From NCBI GenBank assembly GCA_028554645.1, contig JAQOOI010000064.1, positions 2,931,817 through 2,995,816 on the forward strand: a stretch of DNA of 64,000 nucleotides, given 5' to 3'. Numbering within the stretch: position 1 is the stretch's first letter; each line of letters begins with the position of its first letter. The position numbers and the translations under genes were made by a program. Shown one piece after another: positions 12,360-25,621 of this stretch. The stretch is from Omphalotus guepiniiformis (taxonomy: Eukaryota; Basidiomycota; Agaricomycetes; Agaricales; Omphalotaceae). Under the pieces are notes generated by a model. It was not told the DNA's origin. It did no database searches and saw only the letters and a list, made by a program, of their open reading frames with translations.

Positions 12360-15300
12360 ATGTCCGATGCAATACTAAACGCATTCCCGGATTCATCCCT
12401 CCAATCAGTAGCAAACCCCGAACTGTCCCTAGGATCTCTCCCATCGGATTTCTCTACTCCTCCAAGACCAGGCCTTCGCGTACCATCCACAACATCACAA
12501 ACAACCGCGCCCTCTTCTGCTCCGATATCTACCCCCTCACCACCCACAGCGAATGTTTTTCGTAGGAAGGGTGAAGATGGTGGTGCTGCGTCGTTATTGT
12601 CTAGGAGATTTAGTGAGGATGCACATGATGACGGGCCTGATGCTTCTACGGCGGAGAAGAGCACTAGATGGGGTGAAACGGAGCTTGGTACGCCTGTGGC
12701 GACTCGCGTGACTCCGTCAAGGCATCGAAGTCGTCAAAGTATAGACGCAAGAGGGTCTAAAGGCGTAACCCTAACGCTCCGAGATCAAGAAAAGGTGTGG
12801 ACCAATATATCCACCCGCTTCTACATGGTGGACTAATCATAATCCTTCTCATTGTCCTCCGATAGCACATCGACAGTTTGAAAAAGGAGAACTTTGATAT
12901 CAAGCTTCGCGTGCATTTCCTCGAGGAACGTCTCGCCGAACTCGCCCCAGAACAAATGGACGCGGCACTAAAGCAAAACATCACCCTCAAAATCGAAGCT
13001 CATAACCGCGGTCGGGAAATCAAGAGACTCAAAAAACTACTTCTCGAACTCGAACGCGAACTAGAGCGTTCTCAACGTGCCGCGGGGTCACGTACGCGTG
13101 AGCGAGAACTTGAAGAAAAACTCGAAGAACGGGAGCGAGAGATTCGGGACCTTCGACGTAGACGGTCGTCTGGTACCGGTGGTGATGTTGCGCTCCGCGA
13201 AGCCGAATCAAGGAACGCAGAGTTGGAAGACGAGTTGGAGAATGTGAGGGGAGTGTTGGAAGATAATATGGCTGAGATTGAGAGGTTGCAAGATCTCGTG
13301 GAGAACAAGGGCGATGCGTCAGTCGCTGGTTATCATCACAAGATTGATGAACTTGAAGGAGAGATTGATAATCTCAAGGCGACTGTGACGGAACAAGCGC
13401 ATGCTTTGGATCAGAAGGAAGATGATAAGATGGATTTGTTGGATGAGATTGAGTCGTTGAGGCTTAATATTGAAGAGCTTCATCATAGGCGAGAGGCAGA
13501 CTCGATTGAGCGTACTCATAGCCGAGTGCAGATGTTGGAGGAGAGGGAGGGGAGGGAAGCGGTGGAGGAGGATATGAATGCGTTGAAGGATCGGTTGGCG
13601 GCGGTGTTGATTGAGCTGCAGCAGAAGGAGGACGATATTGAGAGGAAGGATCAGACTATTGATGAGATGATGGCTGAGCACCAAAAGATCGTCTTGGATG
13701 TCGAGGAGGAATGGAGAGGCGAGGTGGACGACCATAAGCAGCAGATTGAAGAGCTGCGTGATGTAAGTGCGAGTTCTACTTCTTCCTGGAAAATTTGAGT
13801 AATCGAACATCCTTTTTTCGAACAGGTCCTCGCCGAACGCGAATCCGAATCAAAAGACCTCCGTCTTCACATATCCGAGCTTGAAAACAGCATGAACGAA
13901 TTACAAAACAAATTCGAAGCTGCGCTCGAGCATCTTGAACAGGAATCAGAGGAAAAGGACGCAGAGATTGAGAGCCTAAACCAGGCGATGGAGAAGTTGG
14001 GAGAACAGATCTACAACCTTGAGGATGAGAATGATAGGTTGAAGGAGGACCATGAGAGAATCAGACAAGATGAAGAAGCTGCTCGAGAAAGGCTGGAAGC
14101 TCTCGCAGCGGCTCTCAAAGAGGTGAGTCTATCTTGTCTGCATGTTTCTCACACCCTAATGACTTTGCTTGTAGAAATTAACCTCTATGAGAGCCCAACT
14201 CGACGAGATGACTGACATGTACGAAGCCTGTAACCAGGAAATCGATGCACATCGGTCACGGCAAGAAGAACTTGCTACGCACGTCGAATCCCTCGTCGAG
14301 GAGCTCCAACGCGAACGCGAAGCCCGCGAGCGCGCAGAGGTTGATTTGGATGTCGCTGACAAGGAGCATGACAGTGAATTACGTGCTGAGCAGCGTGCAT
14401 TAGAAGCGAAGGAGTCTGCGTTGCAAAGCGCGCTGAACGACCTCGCTCGTGCACAGTCGTTACTCACACAACGCGAGTCTGATTTACAAGCCGTGCAAAC
14501 CGCGTTGCAGACGCTTGAGCAAGAGTCGAAGAGGGCCGGGGAGACCCATTCGACTGCGAGGTTTTCGTTGCAGCTTGAGGTTGATAGATTGAAGAGGGAC
14601 GTTGAGCGGTTGGAAGATGAGCTTACGCGTGCGAGGAAGGAATTAAAGGATAGGGATAGTCAAGGTCGTGATAGGAATGGAGCGATGGATAAACTTCATG
14701 CTGAGAATAGGGATTTGGCTAGTCAGTTGGCTGCGCAGACTCAGGCCAGATTGAATATTTCGGAGAAGTTGGATGGGGTTCAGGCTAGTTTGAAGGGGGC
14801 TGAAGGGGAGGTTGTTATGTTTAAGAGTAAAGTTGCGGAGCTGGAGATGAGGTTGTCGAAAGATCAGAGGTCGCTTATGGCGGCTGAGAGTCAGTATAGG
14901 GATCAGCTCACTGAGCGGAATACTTTGCTGCTCACGATTTATCAGTATATGGATAAGATACTGGGGGTTGATAAGACACCTGTGAGTTTTTCACTGGTTT
15001 TCTACGCTAACCCTTTTACTGACTGAAATTACATGCAATTTTAGAAAAAAGGCGGTCAAGCTGAAACTAAACCCTTCACAAACTTCAGCGTCTTCCATGA
15101 CAACCTAATAACGCGACTCAAAGCTCTGAGTCAGATCCAACTAGATTTCGACAAACGGTGTAAAGAAATCGAAGGGCGGTTTAGTGAGAAGATGTCGGAT
15201 ATGAGGAAGCAGTTGGAGAATCGGTGGAAGCAGATTGATAAATTCGAAACTAGCGTCAAGGCTTATGCTGAGACGAAAGCTACCTGGAGGCGAAAGTATA

Positions 15301-15905
15301 ACGCCAAGGAGGGTGAGCTTGAAGCTATCAAGGTGAGTAACGGATTGCAGAGTGTTGAATGTATTATTAATACTTGTTGGTCCCCTGCTACTACAGACTA
15401 CGAACGCCGAGCTGACTGCCCAGCTCTCTGGAATGAGAAGACCTGGTTCGAGCGATACTATGGAGATACGAGCACTATCCGCACGAGCGGTAAACGCTGA
15501 GAAACGGTTGAACAATGCCCAGAATCAACTTTTAGCTTCGGAAGAAAAGATCGCTGCGATTAATCAGAAGAATGTGGTGGCTGATTCGAAGTGGGAAGCG
15601 AGGGTGAAGGAGTATGAGGCTAGGCTTAGAGCTGCGGAGGAGAGGGTTAAGAGGGAGAGACAGGGTGGGAAGGAGAGGGTGGTTGAGTTGGAGAATCAGA
15701 TGAAGTATGTTGTTTTTTTTCGTCTTGTTTTCCTTTCCTTTCCGTGCGATGTTAATGGAACAACTTTTTTTTTGCGGCGTTTGTTAGGACTTTACAAAGA
15801 CAACTTGAGCTGGCTCAGAAACGTAGCCACCAGCTTAACGATGTTATTGATGCTAATAAGGTTGGACCTGGGTCGCCTGCGGGGAGTAGTAATAGTTCGA
15901 GATGA
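12360..15905 (+). CDS. CM1 (Cnn_1N) coiled-coil spindle pole protein, gamma-tubulin complex receptor-like
   Basis: Seven exons (12360-12794, 12866-13762, 13826-14122, 14175-14981, 15045-15332, 15397-15704, 15788-15905) give 1049 aa. At residues about 146-210 is centrosomin motif 1: LKKENFDIKLRVHFLEERL followed by ALKQNITLKIEAHNRGREI. In known proteins (Mto1, Pcp1/Spc110, centrosomin) this motif binds the gamma-tubulin ring complex. About 850 residues of heptad coiled coil follow. A second conserved block, FSVFHDNLITRLKALSQIQL, begins exon 5, and the tail ends LQRQLELAQKRSHQLND. The N-terminal 140 residues are disordered and Ser/Pro-rich. Expected role (family knowledge): recruiting microtubule nucleation at the spindle pole body or cytoplasmic sites. 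Which of the Mto1-like or Pcp1-like classes it represents cannot be decided here. Confidence 0.9.
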
Positions 15906-16370
15906 TTTTTTGAAATATCATATCACATCACATTCCTTACTTTTATGATGACTCATGACCGATTCCTTTTTTCATTCTACCTTATTATCGTTTGGATTGC
16001 TATGTGATACCTTACACGCATTATTTTGTCTCGCTTTTCGCTTTCGCATTGTGCATGCTCCTTCCCCCGCAATCATTCATTCATTTGTTATGTGTATTTA
16101 CTACTCGTGTATCCAGTTTTTCTTCTTTTTTTATGGGTTCCTTATTGTACCTGCGGATTCTTCTTGTTTACGTCTATCTTGTTGGTTATTGGGGAAGTAT
16201 ATGCATACTATCATCCCACCTATGTCTCTTGCTTGAGTGTGAAATTTCGATGGAGCGCAAAGCATTGTCCGCAGTTGGCAGTGATGATGAGTCACTAAGT
16301 AGTCACGTGACCTATTGCGACATCGAACATGCTGAATTTGGAATGCCACATTGGTTGGAATTCTACACTA
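15906..16370. other. Intergenic region
   Basis: A 465-bp AT/pyrimidine-rich gap between two genes on the same strand. Contains 3' flank and promoter only. An alternative in-frame upstream ATG for the next gene is at 16,329. Confidence 0.5.
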
Positions 16371-19300
16371 ATGGCCTCGAAGGTACAGAGGCGGGCAGCT
16401 CCGCGAAAAGCAAAAGCAGAAACGATAAAAACAAAGGCTAAAGCTTCATCTCACAACGATTCTACCGCTAAACCGAAACCTAAACTCAGATCATCCTCCT
16501 CGACATCCTCTAGGACAATCGTTCAAGAACAACAAGAAGACTATTCAAAATTGGCTCATGTTTATTATGATGAACTAGCAAGGAAGCGTGCTGCTTTTTT
16601 GCAGTATGCGAAGGATTTGCCGTCTGAGGATGAGGATGAGGATGAGGATATGGGCGTTATGAAGGTTGATAAGAAGGGTAAAGGGAAGCAGAAAGAGACG
16701 GAGACGGAGGTCAAGACACTGCGTGAGCGGGTTGTCGAAGCGTACAATGCGGCTGGCGGAGAACCAGCAGATGGTAGATGGACATTCTTGGTCCAACTGC
16801 TTCGATTGCCGTGTACACGAGGCAAATACCGTTGGATAGCTCCTCAGAAGCAAACATCTCCAGCGGAACCCCCATCGTTGGATTTAAAGGGATGGGCAAA
16901 TGAAATATCTGATGTTCTCAGACGACAGTGGAAACCTCCTTCAGGCCCTGACCATGAAGAAAGGCTCAAGTCTGTAGCGAAACGCTTGAGCCCTGATGAG
17001 AGGTTTCCTGCTGTTCGTTCGGCAGTGGTCTTTCTAGGGATACTGGAGAAAAGAGAGTGGGTCAAGGACGTCGGTGCCCTCGTTCGTCAATGGTTGACGG
17101 AATCTACACTCGATGGGCTTACCGAAATACGAGATATCGTCGAAAAGACCAAGCTCGTTGAAGCTCTCGAGGCGTTTCTCCTGTCTTTAATTCCAACCGA
17201 CACCTATGAACCCAACAGAGTGAAAGAGGTCGAGAAGGAGCAGTGGATACAGCATATCAAGGATTTCGTTCGTCGATGGGGTACAGATTCAGAATCTCCT
17301 TCCCGCGCTGGGACCTCTCATAACAACAATACCCATGTATCGCCGAAAGAGAGGAAAGCAGAGCAGATAAAGGAGAAGGTGAAGACATGGCAAATGTCGA
17401 TATACCCAGATGAATCTTCTGCTAAAACTGCTCAGAAGGACCTGCGCAAGGCTAGGGAGCCGGAGGCTGTTGTGTCTTTGGGTTCCTCCAGGAGCAAGTC
17501 GAAGAAGAGAGGCGTTGAAGGGGATAGTGGAGGTCGGGATCCTACGGATCCTTCACCCCTCGGTTTCACGGCCTCTAAACCTTCTGCGGCGAGGCTAACG
17601 AGGAAAGGGAAAGCAAAGGCTTCTTCTGCTCGAAAGCCGGAAGACGACATCGATATGACTGGTAGCGATGCGCCAGAACATATCCCTGGACCATCTAGAT
17701 CTAAGGGTATTTCAGAAATTCCTGAATCGGTGAGCATCTCGCCCCTCAATATTTTGTTTCAGCTGGTAATAAACATTTTTCTACGACCCTCTAGTCCTTC
17801 CTCCCACCATCCTTCCCATCATCCCAACTACACCACTCAACACCCAACCCGAAACCTGATCATCGAAGACCGCGAAAACCATCTCCAATTCCTGCAGTGC
17901 CTTTATCTTCTTCTCTACCCACCGACCCTTCCACAGAGACACCCTTCATGTCCTCTCCTACGATGCACATGAAAGCACGCAGAACGATCATAACTACTGT
18001 AAACACAACTACAGCTATACCCGCGATCAATACTACTGTACCACCTATCAACATAAAGCATAAACGCCCGCGGTCTCGTTCTCCGTCGACGGAGCGAAAC
18101 GGTACACGTCCGCAAAAGCAGCCGCGTATAAATGTAAACCACCACCACAACAACAACATGAACGATCCTGAACACGTCGAGAACCTCGCTTCATCTTCGA
18201 GTATCCCCATGGACGTTGACGTTGACGTGGATGTACCAATGAACCGAAGTTCATCTCAAAACCAAATGCCGCCCCCTCCACCGACTTCGTCCCCATTGAC
18301 ACCACTTCCGGCGTCTTACAACGCTTTTAACACGCCGGGTAAACCGGGAAAGGTTTTGCCTACGCTTACGGAGCTTTTGTCTGCGAGAAAGGCGGAGGCT
18401 GAGGCGCTGGGAACGCCTGGGGGGAAGGTTATGAAGTATTCGTTGGCTGCTGTTTCGCCTACGAAGCCTAGGTCGAAGGCGAAGGTGAAGGCGAAGACAG
18501 AGGCTAAGGCTAAGGCTGGAGGTGAGGATGAAACAGTGGGTAGAGGTAGAGGTAGAGATGGGGATGGGAAGAGTGGCGGGCAGGGTGGGAGGAGAGACAG
18601 GAAAGGGGTGAGAGGAGTTGAGAGTGGTGGTAGTGGTGAAGTTGACAACAACAACGACGACGATGTGGTCATCGTTGAACCTGCTGCACCTGCTAATATG
18701 GCCAAAGCGAAGATAACGACGACCGGTAATACCGCCTCAGCCTCAACAAAACCACACTCGACTTCAGACGCAGACAAACAAACCAAACGAATCTCACCAC
18801 AACCCGCAATACAGAACCCGCTTGACACAGTCGCAGTCGCAGTCGCAGCCGCAGTCTCGACCGACTTCACAACAGAGAATTCACCCCCGGTTCCATCCAC
18901 GTCTAAACTCGTATCCGTACCAGGCCACGCCGCTGCTCCTGAATTCAGTAATAAGACTCAGAGTACAGGTACAGGAAAAGCGTGTGGGGTTGGGGTTTCG
19001 GGAAGTAAAGGGCTTGAAACTCAGACGACTGTTGCTACGACTTCTGTACCGCAGCATCAGCCGGAGTATACTGCTTCGGGGTATGCGCTTGATTTGAATC
19101 TTTCGAATCTTGAGGGCGAGGGTGAGGGGGATGGGGTGATGGGATGGGGGTCGAAGCGGAGGGCTGTGGCTGAGGCTGAGAAGGGGAAGGGGAAGGGGAA
19201 GGGGGAGATGGATGAAGAACCGAAGAGTAAGAGTGAGAAACCGAAGAAGAAGAGGTATCTTGGGATGGACGAAGTGGATTTGGGTTCGGCTGCAAAGTCT

Positions 19301-20062
19301 TTATCTTCTCTTGCGAATTCGGATGAGCATGAGGATGAGGATGAGGATGAGGAGAGTGAAGGTGAAGGCGAGGATGAGCTCCTAGATGGAGAGACTCAAA
19401 CTCAGATGAAGAATGGGAAGCGCAGTCGATCTATTAATGACGATTTGAGCTTACTACCCGATTTTACGCATGATGAGGACGCATTTGCGCCTCCGTTTAT
19501 GTCTACTCAACCTCGTGTCCGTGCTCGCAATAGCGAAGGACGTCCTCTCCGTTCCGAGGCACGCCGATCAAACAACGACAGCGACGTCGATATGGACGTC
19601 CTACCAGATTTCACACACGACCAAGACGCGTTCGAGCCTCAGCTTGTATCTACACAACAACGACAACAAACTCCCCATATACACAGACGCGGGTCAAGTA
19701 CATTCGGGTTTGACCGTTCACAAGAAGGTTCAGCTCACTCGGACGCCTACGCAGATTCACCACCACCTATATTCGGTCGAGATGGAAAGATCAATATACG
19801 GAGCCTCGACGAACCTCTCATGAGCAGTAGCCCCGTGTTCCTGATGGACTCACCGCCCAAGCCGAAGGGAAAGGCAAAGGGGAAGGAGTTGGCGAAGACT
19901 GTAAGCTTAAGTCTTGCGGGTGGGTTTGGGTATTTTTCGCAGATGGATGTGGAGGGGAGTGTTGATAGGGTTAGTAGGGTTTTGGAGAAGGATGTTAGTT
20001 TGATGGGTGAGGATGAGGAAGAGGATGTTGATGTTGATGTTGATATGGGAGGGTGGTTTTGA
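16371..20062 (+). CDS. Large disordered protein with basic and acidic tracts, function unknown
   Basis: Two exons, 16371-17729 and 17795-20062, join in phase across a 65-bp GT-AG intron to give 1208 aa. The N-terminus is very basic (MASKVQRRAAPRKAKAETIK). Residues about 60-300 form the only ordered-looking part, with YYDELARKRAAFLQYAKDLP and GRWTFLVQLLRLPCTRGKYR. The rest is Ser/Pro/Lys-rich with acidic runs. A short motif is repeated twice near the C-terminus: LLPDFTHDEDAFAPPFMSTQ and VLPDFTHDQDAFEPQLVSTQ. Composition suggests a nuclear or chromatin protein (inference). An upstream in-frame ATG at 16,329 is possible. I do not recognise the family. Confidence 0.75.
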
Positions 20063-20322
20063 GTATGGATTATTAGGACTTGGGATTAGGATAAGAAGGG
20101 ATATATGTATCTACTTATGTGTTTCTGATTTTGTATGTCCATTTCAATGATTTTCTTGTTTTTCTCGACTCTCTTGAGCGCTAAATAGTCACATGTTTAA
20201 CGATAAAATTTCAGCTGCGCCACCGTTCTGCATTTCTGTTTCCACATTTCTACAACGTGGCTATACAGAGGTTGCCCTTCGCTGCTACCCTACTATTTGC
20301 AGGCTGAGCGTGGCTTCGTCCT

Positions 20323-22098
20323 ATGTTTAGACATTTCTCAAGGCTTTATTCTTATCGAAATCTTCTCAAGCGCCCCTCACGGTCGGCATCTGTTCTGACA
20401 GTAGGCGTTTCAACCACATTGGTGTATGTTTCGAGCTTAGCTCTGGTCGGAAGGACAGTAAAATGCGATAATAATACACAAGCCGTCGATGCAGAAGGAG
20501 GAGGAGGAGGAGAAGAAGAAGAAGAAGAAGAAAAAGCCAGAAGAGCTTTCCCAGATCGGTTTCATAGACCTCGGTGGCGCAATGAGGATTATTATTCAGC
20601 AGACCATATGTTTTCTCAAGGGCCAATTTGGTTTCCTGCGAGTCAAGCTGGAATTGCGAGGTGTGATGCGCTGATTGTCACTTCGTATGTAAATACATTC
20701 TTTAAACTACTCCCGTGATAACCCTTGTCTTACCTGTGCTTCTTTCTCCCCCGCCGCCCCGTCCCCCTCGGCCCCCAACGCCGTAACCCAGAATCAGAAG
20801 ATGCAATTGCTGTTTATTTCCCCGACTCCCCTGGTGATGCAGAAGCCGACCCACGAGCTTACATAGGCCTCTTTGACGGTCACAACGGTCCTGCCATGAG
20901 CGACTTCCTCTGCGACAACCTAATTGATTTTCTCTCCCGAACCCTCACAAAACTTCCCCTCCAATACGAATACTCCACTTTCCTAGAAATGGGCGACTAC
21001 TCATCCTCTTCATCCGATTCTGACGTCGTAACAGACGCCATTAAACGCGTTTTCAAAGAGGTCGACGATGCATTACTAGACGTTAAAGATGTCCTCGCTT
21101 CACCTTCGAGGACAAACGCCGTACGGACACTTCGACATGCATACTCGGGTTCATGTGCGCTCGTATCAGTGTACGAACCTGATACACGGGTTTTGCGTGT
21201 AGCTCTCACGGGAGATTCGCGTGCCGTACTCGGACGCAAGGTTTTTGATTCAGAAGGAAAAGATACAGGAAAATACGAAGTTCACGTTCTTTCACAAGAC
21301 CAGAACGGTCGTAACGCCTCTGAAGTAGCTCGATTAAACACCGAGCATCCAGGCGAGACCCTCGTTTCGAACGGACGTGTCTTAGGATGGGGTATATCCC
21401 GTGCATTCGGCGACGCAGCGTATAAATGGAGTTTAGATGTTCAGAAAAAGCTATACGAGACCTACCTAGGTGATCGTCCACGACCTGAAGTAAAAACACC
21501 ACCCTACTTCACTGCCGAACCTGAGATCAGCACAACGATAATCCAACAAGGAGATTTCCTAATCATGGCTTCTGATGGGTTATGGGATATCCTAACTAAC
21601 GAAGAAGCAGTTGGTCTCATCAGTATATGGCTTACAAAAAACTCTGGAGCGGTGTATACTGATAATCCCAGGAGAGATATGCTGAAGGTTCGGAATACGA
21701 ATGAATCGAGAGGTAAAGATGGAAAAGTTTATTTACCTCGCGAGTTGCCTGTTGCTGTTGATGTTGATGTGAAGAAGGCGAAGGCGAAAGGTGCGGGGGA
21801 CTCGGAGGAAGATCATACGACGATGTATCGGTATTGGCATGCACAGAAAAAGTTTGTTAATAAAGACGACAATGCCGCTTCTCATTTGACTAGGAATGCT
21901 TTGGGTGGTGCGGATAGTGATTTGACGGAGGCGTTGCTTAGTTTGACTCCTCCGAGATCTAGAAGGTATAGGTATGTTTATGACCTTTCCTCCTCCTCCT
22001 CCTGTGAAGCAATGATGAACTGACGGAGCCCTCCTTTCCTTTTATTTTGCTTTGCTTTCAGGGATGATATTGGGGTGGTTGTCACTTTTTTCGCCTGA
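20323..22098 (+). CDS. Mitochondrial PP2C-type protein phosphatase (Ptc5/pyruvate dehydrogenase phosphatase-like)
   Basis: The N-terminus is Arg/Ser-rich and amphipathic (MFRHFSRLYSYRNLLKR), then a hydrophobic segment, as in mitochondrial import signals with a membrane anchor. The catalytic part has PP2C metal-binding motifs in order: GLFDGHNG, LTGDSRAVLGR, ASDGLWD, RNALGG and the terminal RDDIGVV split by the last intron (21,972-22,061). Yeast Ptc5 dephosphorylates the E1alpha subunit of pyruvate dehydrogenase; that role is inferred by similarity. Exon 1 ends at 20,684. No AG acceptor joins it to the catalytic exon in frame; an acceptor ending CG at 20,783 would, giving TSNPESEDA and 528 aa (see findings). 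A GAG/GAA microsatellite codes a Gly/Glu run near residue 60. Confidence 0.85.
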
Positions 22099-22597
22099 GT
22101 CGAATTGCTTCACGGGGTTGTGCTGGGGTTGTTGGGTTCGGTTTAGATGTAAATGTTTGAAGAGCGGGACGGATACATAGGATATTGTATATGGACAACG
22201 TTAAATTAACAGAGTAAAATGAATAATTTATAATCCATAACCATTAAAACGCCTCAACGTCAACGCCTCAAGCTCAAGTTTCAATCTTCACAGGTCTTAC
22301 TCCTACACGGCGCAGATTTGCTGTACAGATTCGCATTGTGTGGCTCAGCGCTCAGTAGCTGTACGGTAACATCAAGGATCTCAGTATACACTAAAACCGA
22401 GCCATCACGGTAACGAATGATAGTCTCGAACGCCCAAACATCTATTTCAATAAGGCGATGCCCGCAAGTCCTGTAATGAGTATCTGAGACTTTCCAAAAA
22501 GTAGCAACACTGTCTATGTATGCAGTACGCGCAGCCCAGCCTTTGCTTTGCGGGGCACACGACCCACAGAATACATACGTACGTACGTAAGGTATTC
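22099..22597. other. Intergenic region between convergent genes
   Basis: A 500-bp 3'-to-3' gap. Holds a perfect palindrome TACGTACGTACGTA at 22,576-22,589 just outside the MFS stop codon. No gene seen. Confidence 0.55.
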
Positions 22598-25500
22598 TCA
22601 AACAGAAGTCCCCGTCCTCGCTGAGCCACCAACTCGACGGCTCTCAAGATCCATACCACCCTCCGTAGACTCAAACGTCGAAAGCCGTCTTTTTCGTATA
22701 GGTCTCGGGGAAGGAGACGGAAACACAATCCTCGAGCTCGGTCTCGACTCATCATCATCATCATCGTCATCATCATCATCATCGTCTTCATCATCAGAAA
22801 TCGATTGAGGCGTTGTCGAAATGCTCGGTTGTTCACTTTCGGGAACAACATGAGGTTGAGCGTGAGGTGCGTTTGTTGCGTTTGGTGCGATTGGTCGTGC
22901 GGGTAAGGGAGCATCAGAGTTGGAACGTGGTCGACTGTCGAGGTCTTTCTCAGGTATCTACCGATGGGATCAGAAACGGGAAGGAAACGGTGAGAATTTG
23001 CCAAGGCAAGGAACGTATCGGAAGTCGAACAAGATATGCAAGTAAAGTCGACGCTGACGCGAAGAAAAACACTGCTTTCAAACTCACAGCATACGAATCT
23101 CTTGCGTGACGCTGAATCTCTGGAGGTAATGTCGATACCAACCGAGCATTTTGTCGGATCCGTATAATGAGCTTTAAAAGAGGATCAAAAGAATCTCGCT
23201 TAGTTCAAAAGTCCAGGTGAAACGAGGTAGTAAAGGCATATATACCTCTTCAGCATCGGGTATTTTAATTCTCTTGCGTAATTCGCGATCCAGGTTATAC
23301 TGGAAGAGCGCAGAGGAAATAGCTACACCGCCGACTTGACCTGGATTCAATAACACGCGATTTTAGCGGGTCATTTTACAGAGCAGAAGCCAACGTGAAA
23401 TGACTCACCTACTCCCCGGAAAAGCTGACCAAAACCGGTCCCGACAGCCATATGAGACTCTGGATAGAAATATTATTCAAAAGGGAGCATTACGATACAG
23501 CTGTCGATGACTACATACCGGGTAGATGCGCGAGAAGCGCGACTAGGAACCGTTAAGGGGCAAGAAGCAGTCAAAAGTATAACAAAACGCCGACGTACTC
23601 AACATAGTCTGTAACACCACAGCATTTCCAAAGCCCAGAGGAATCTACAATGAAACACTGCGTTAGCTAACTGTCTTTCCCTGCATGACATCCGAAACCT
23701 TTACTTACAATACTGAGCCAGGATTGAACCCAACCGGAATTTTCATGAATTCGTGTAATCAAAACCGAGGCAATAAACGGGAATATCCCGAATATAAGAT
23801 TGATCATTTTGTATCTTCCTGTGCGATGCATCATCCAGCCTGCAAACACAGAACCAGTAGACATTGATATGCTATTAGGAAGTATGTGTAAACCTATGAT
23901 CTCGGGAAGTCCATCAGAGATGTATAAACGGGTAATAAAAAAGAAAAGAAAGAATATGACTGGAACTGGAACGAAGTAGATACATACCGGCTATTGATGC
24001 GTTTGTCAACATCACCGTCTGGAACCACATTGGGTAGAAATAGGTAATTGAGAAATTACATGTCGCAACTAGGAAGTTGGACATCCCGACTAGTACCGGG
24101 ATTCTCTGCTGAAGAAGGAATGGTGCTAAAACAGGCTCCGGTGCGATGTAAAGCTCGACTAAGACGAAGAGGACCAAAAACACAACCGATAAAATCAACG
24201 GGGTGATCACCATTACATCAGACCACTAAACAGGCCTCTTCAGGAAGATTCTTGCCTAACAGAAGAGTCACAGAAAACGTACGGGAAGATTCGCATTGTA
24301 CTTTGTGCTGAGGAAGATAAGTATCGAACCAACCTGAATGCAAAGCGAACTCCGAGTCAGAGTCATGTTCTTGTTAGACGGGAACTGAAGACCTACGGAT
24401 ATCAACAGTGTGATGCTTCCAAAATAGTCTATGCGTCTCAGCACATCAATGGTGCTCTTGCCCTTACCTTTGGTCACGTAGCGCAGGTTGACTGTAGTTA
24501 GTACGAGTGACACTACAAACAAAGGTATCTGAATCAAGAAAGCCCAACGCCAACCCAGCCTGTGAGAGCGCTATTAAATCGACGGGAAAGTTACGAATTG
24601 AATGAAGAGCTACCAGTCCGTTATCAAACCACCTAACGGGCCACCAAAACCTAAACCAAGCTGAGACAATGTGAGCGACGTTGTTTATATTCGTACGGAC
24701 TGAAACTTACGCCGTTGAATACGCTCGCAACGCCCTGAGCCAGGCCTCTGGACTAAAATATCATCTCAGATAATGGTTAGATATGTATCATCATAAACAC
24801 TTACACGAAGAGTGTACATGTCACTAACGACGATTCTGTTTAAATGATAACATGAGTCTTTGGGCAGAGCTGCAACATAAAAATAGGACTTTACGTAGCC
24901 ATTGTATTGACGCCTCCACCGCCGATACCGGCGATCTGTGTGTCACGGCCGATTAAGACATTTCAACTGCCGTAACTTTAGGAAATGAAAAAAACAGCGA
25001 CGCACAAAACGAGAAACAATTAGCATTTCCATGTTTCCCGAAAGTCCGCAAGCCAGTGTTCCCAGGCCAGCAAAAAGAACAGCCGTTTGAGCTGCGCCCC
25101 GTCGGCCCATTACGTTGGACAGACGCCCATAAAGCGGGGTAAACGTACACGTAGCAAGAAGATACCTGAAAGGGCAGTTAATTATGGTATGAGTTCATAT
25201 GATCATAGCATGTGGCGTACGCCGTTCCCAGCCAACTTGCTTGGTGTGATTTTTGGAATTCTGATGATATCGAAGGAAGCACTTTTAAAAAGGATGAGTC
25301 GATGAAGAATCCAATGTAGATGTTGAGAACGCACTAGTTGGCACTAGAGTCACTATTTCCCAACGCATGTATGATTCAATTTCACTTTGCAAGCGTTTCT
25401 TTGTGACTTACTATTCACAGACTACACAAAAGTAATGATCATTAGACAGCTATCTTCATAAAAGCAAATTTCAATCGTACCGAGAGAAAGGTAGCCATCC

Positions 25501-25621
25501 AAACTCCTGCTAGGATGCCATAACGTGTAGAAGTAGAGATTTCATTAGGTCCTAGTCGCTTTTCCTTGTCAGTAGTAGAGATATCATTTTGAGAAAGTAA
25601 GGGATCTCGTTCAGACGACAT
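22598..25621 (-). CDS. MFS transporter, DHA2 (14-helix) type
   Basis: Many small exons on the minus strand. The start is ATG at 25,621 (MSSERDPLLSQND) and the stop is at 22,598-22,600. Recognisable blocks in order: LPSISSEFQKSHQASWLGTA, PLYGRLSNVMGRRGAAQTA (loop 2-3 motif), IAGIGGGGVNTMAT, GLITDWLGWRWAFLIQIPLF, LLISVGLQF, and near the C-terminus GQVGGVAISSALFQYNLDRE. These are typical of fungal DHA2 drug or vacuolar basic amino acid transporters. The cytosolic tail is long and contains an uninterrupted acidic run coded by a GAT/GAC microsatellite (about 22,750-22,800), followed by a basic RPIRKRR. Some small exons at the 5' end (about 25,300-25,480) could not be placed with certainty. The substrate is unknown. 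Confidence 0.85.

Noticed and set aside
12176..12664. Minus-strand 162-codon ORF ending KIEDGYGIREF
   Set aside because: It overlaps the first exon of the CM1 gene in the opposite strand; the EDGYG match to the fragment at 26.8 kb is too short.
22576..22589. Perfect TACG palindrome near the MFS stop
   Set aside because: A simple four-base repeat is automatically palindromic; no evidence for a function.
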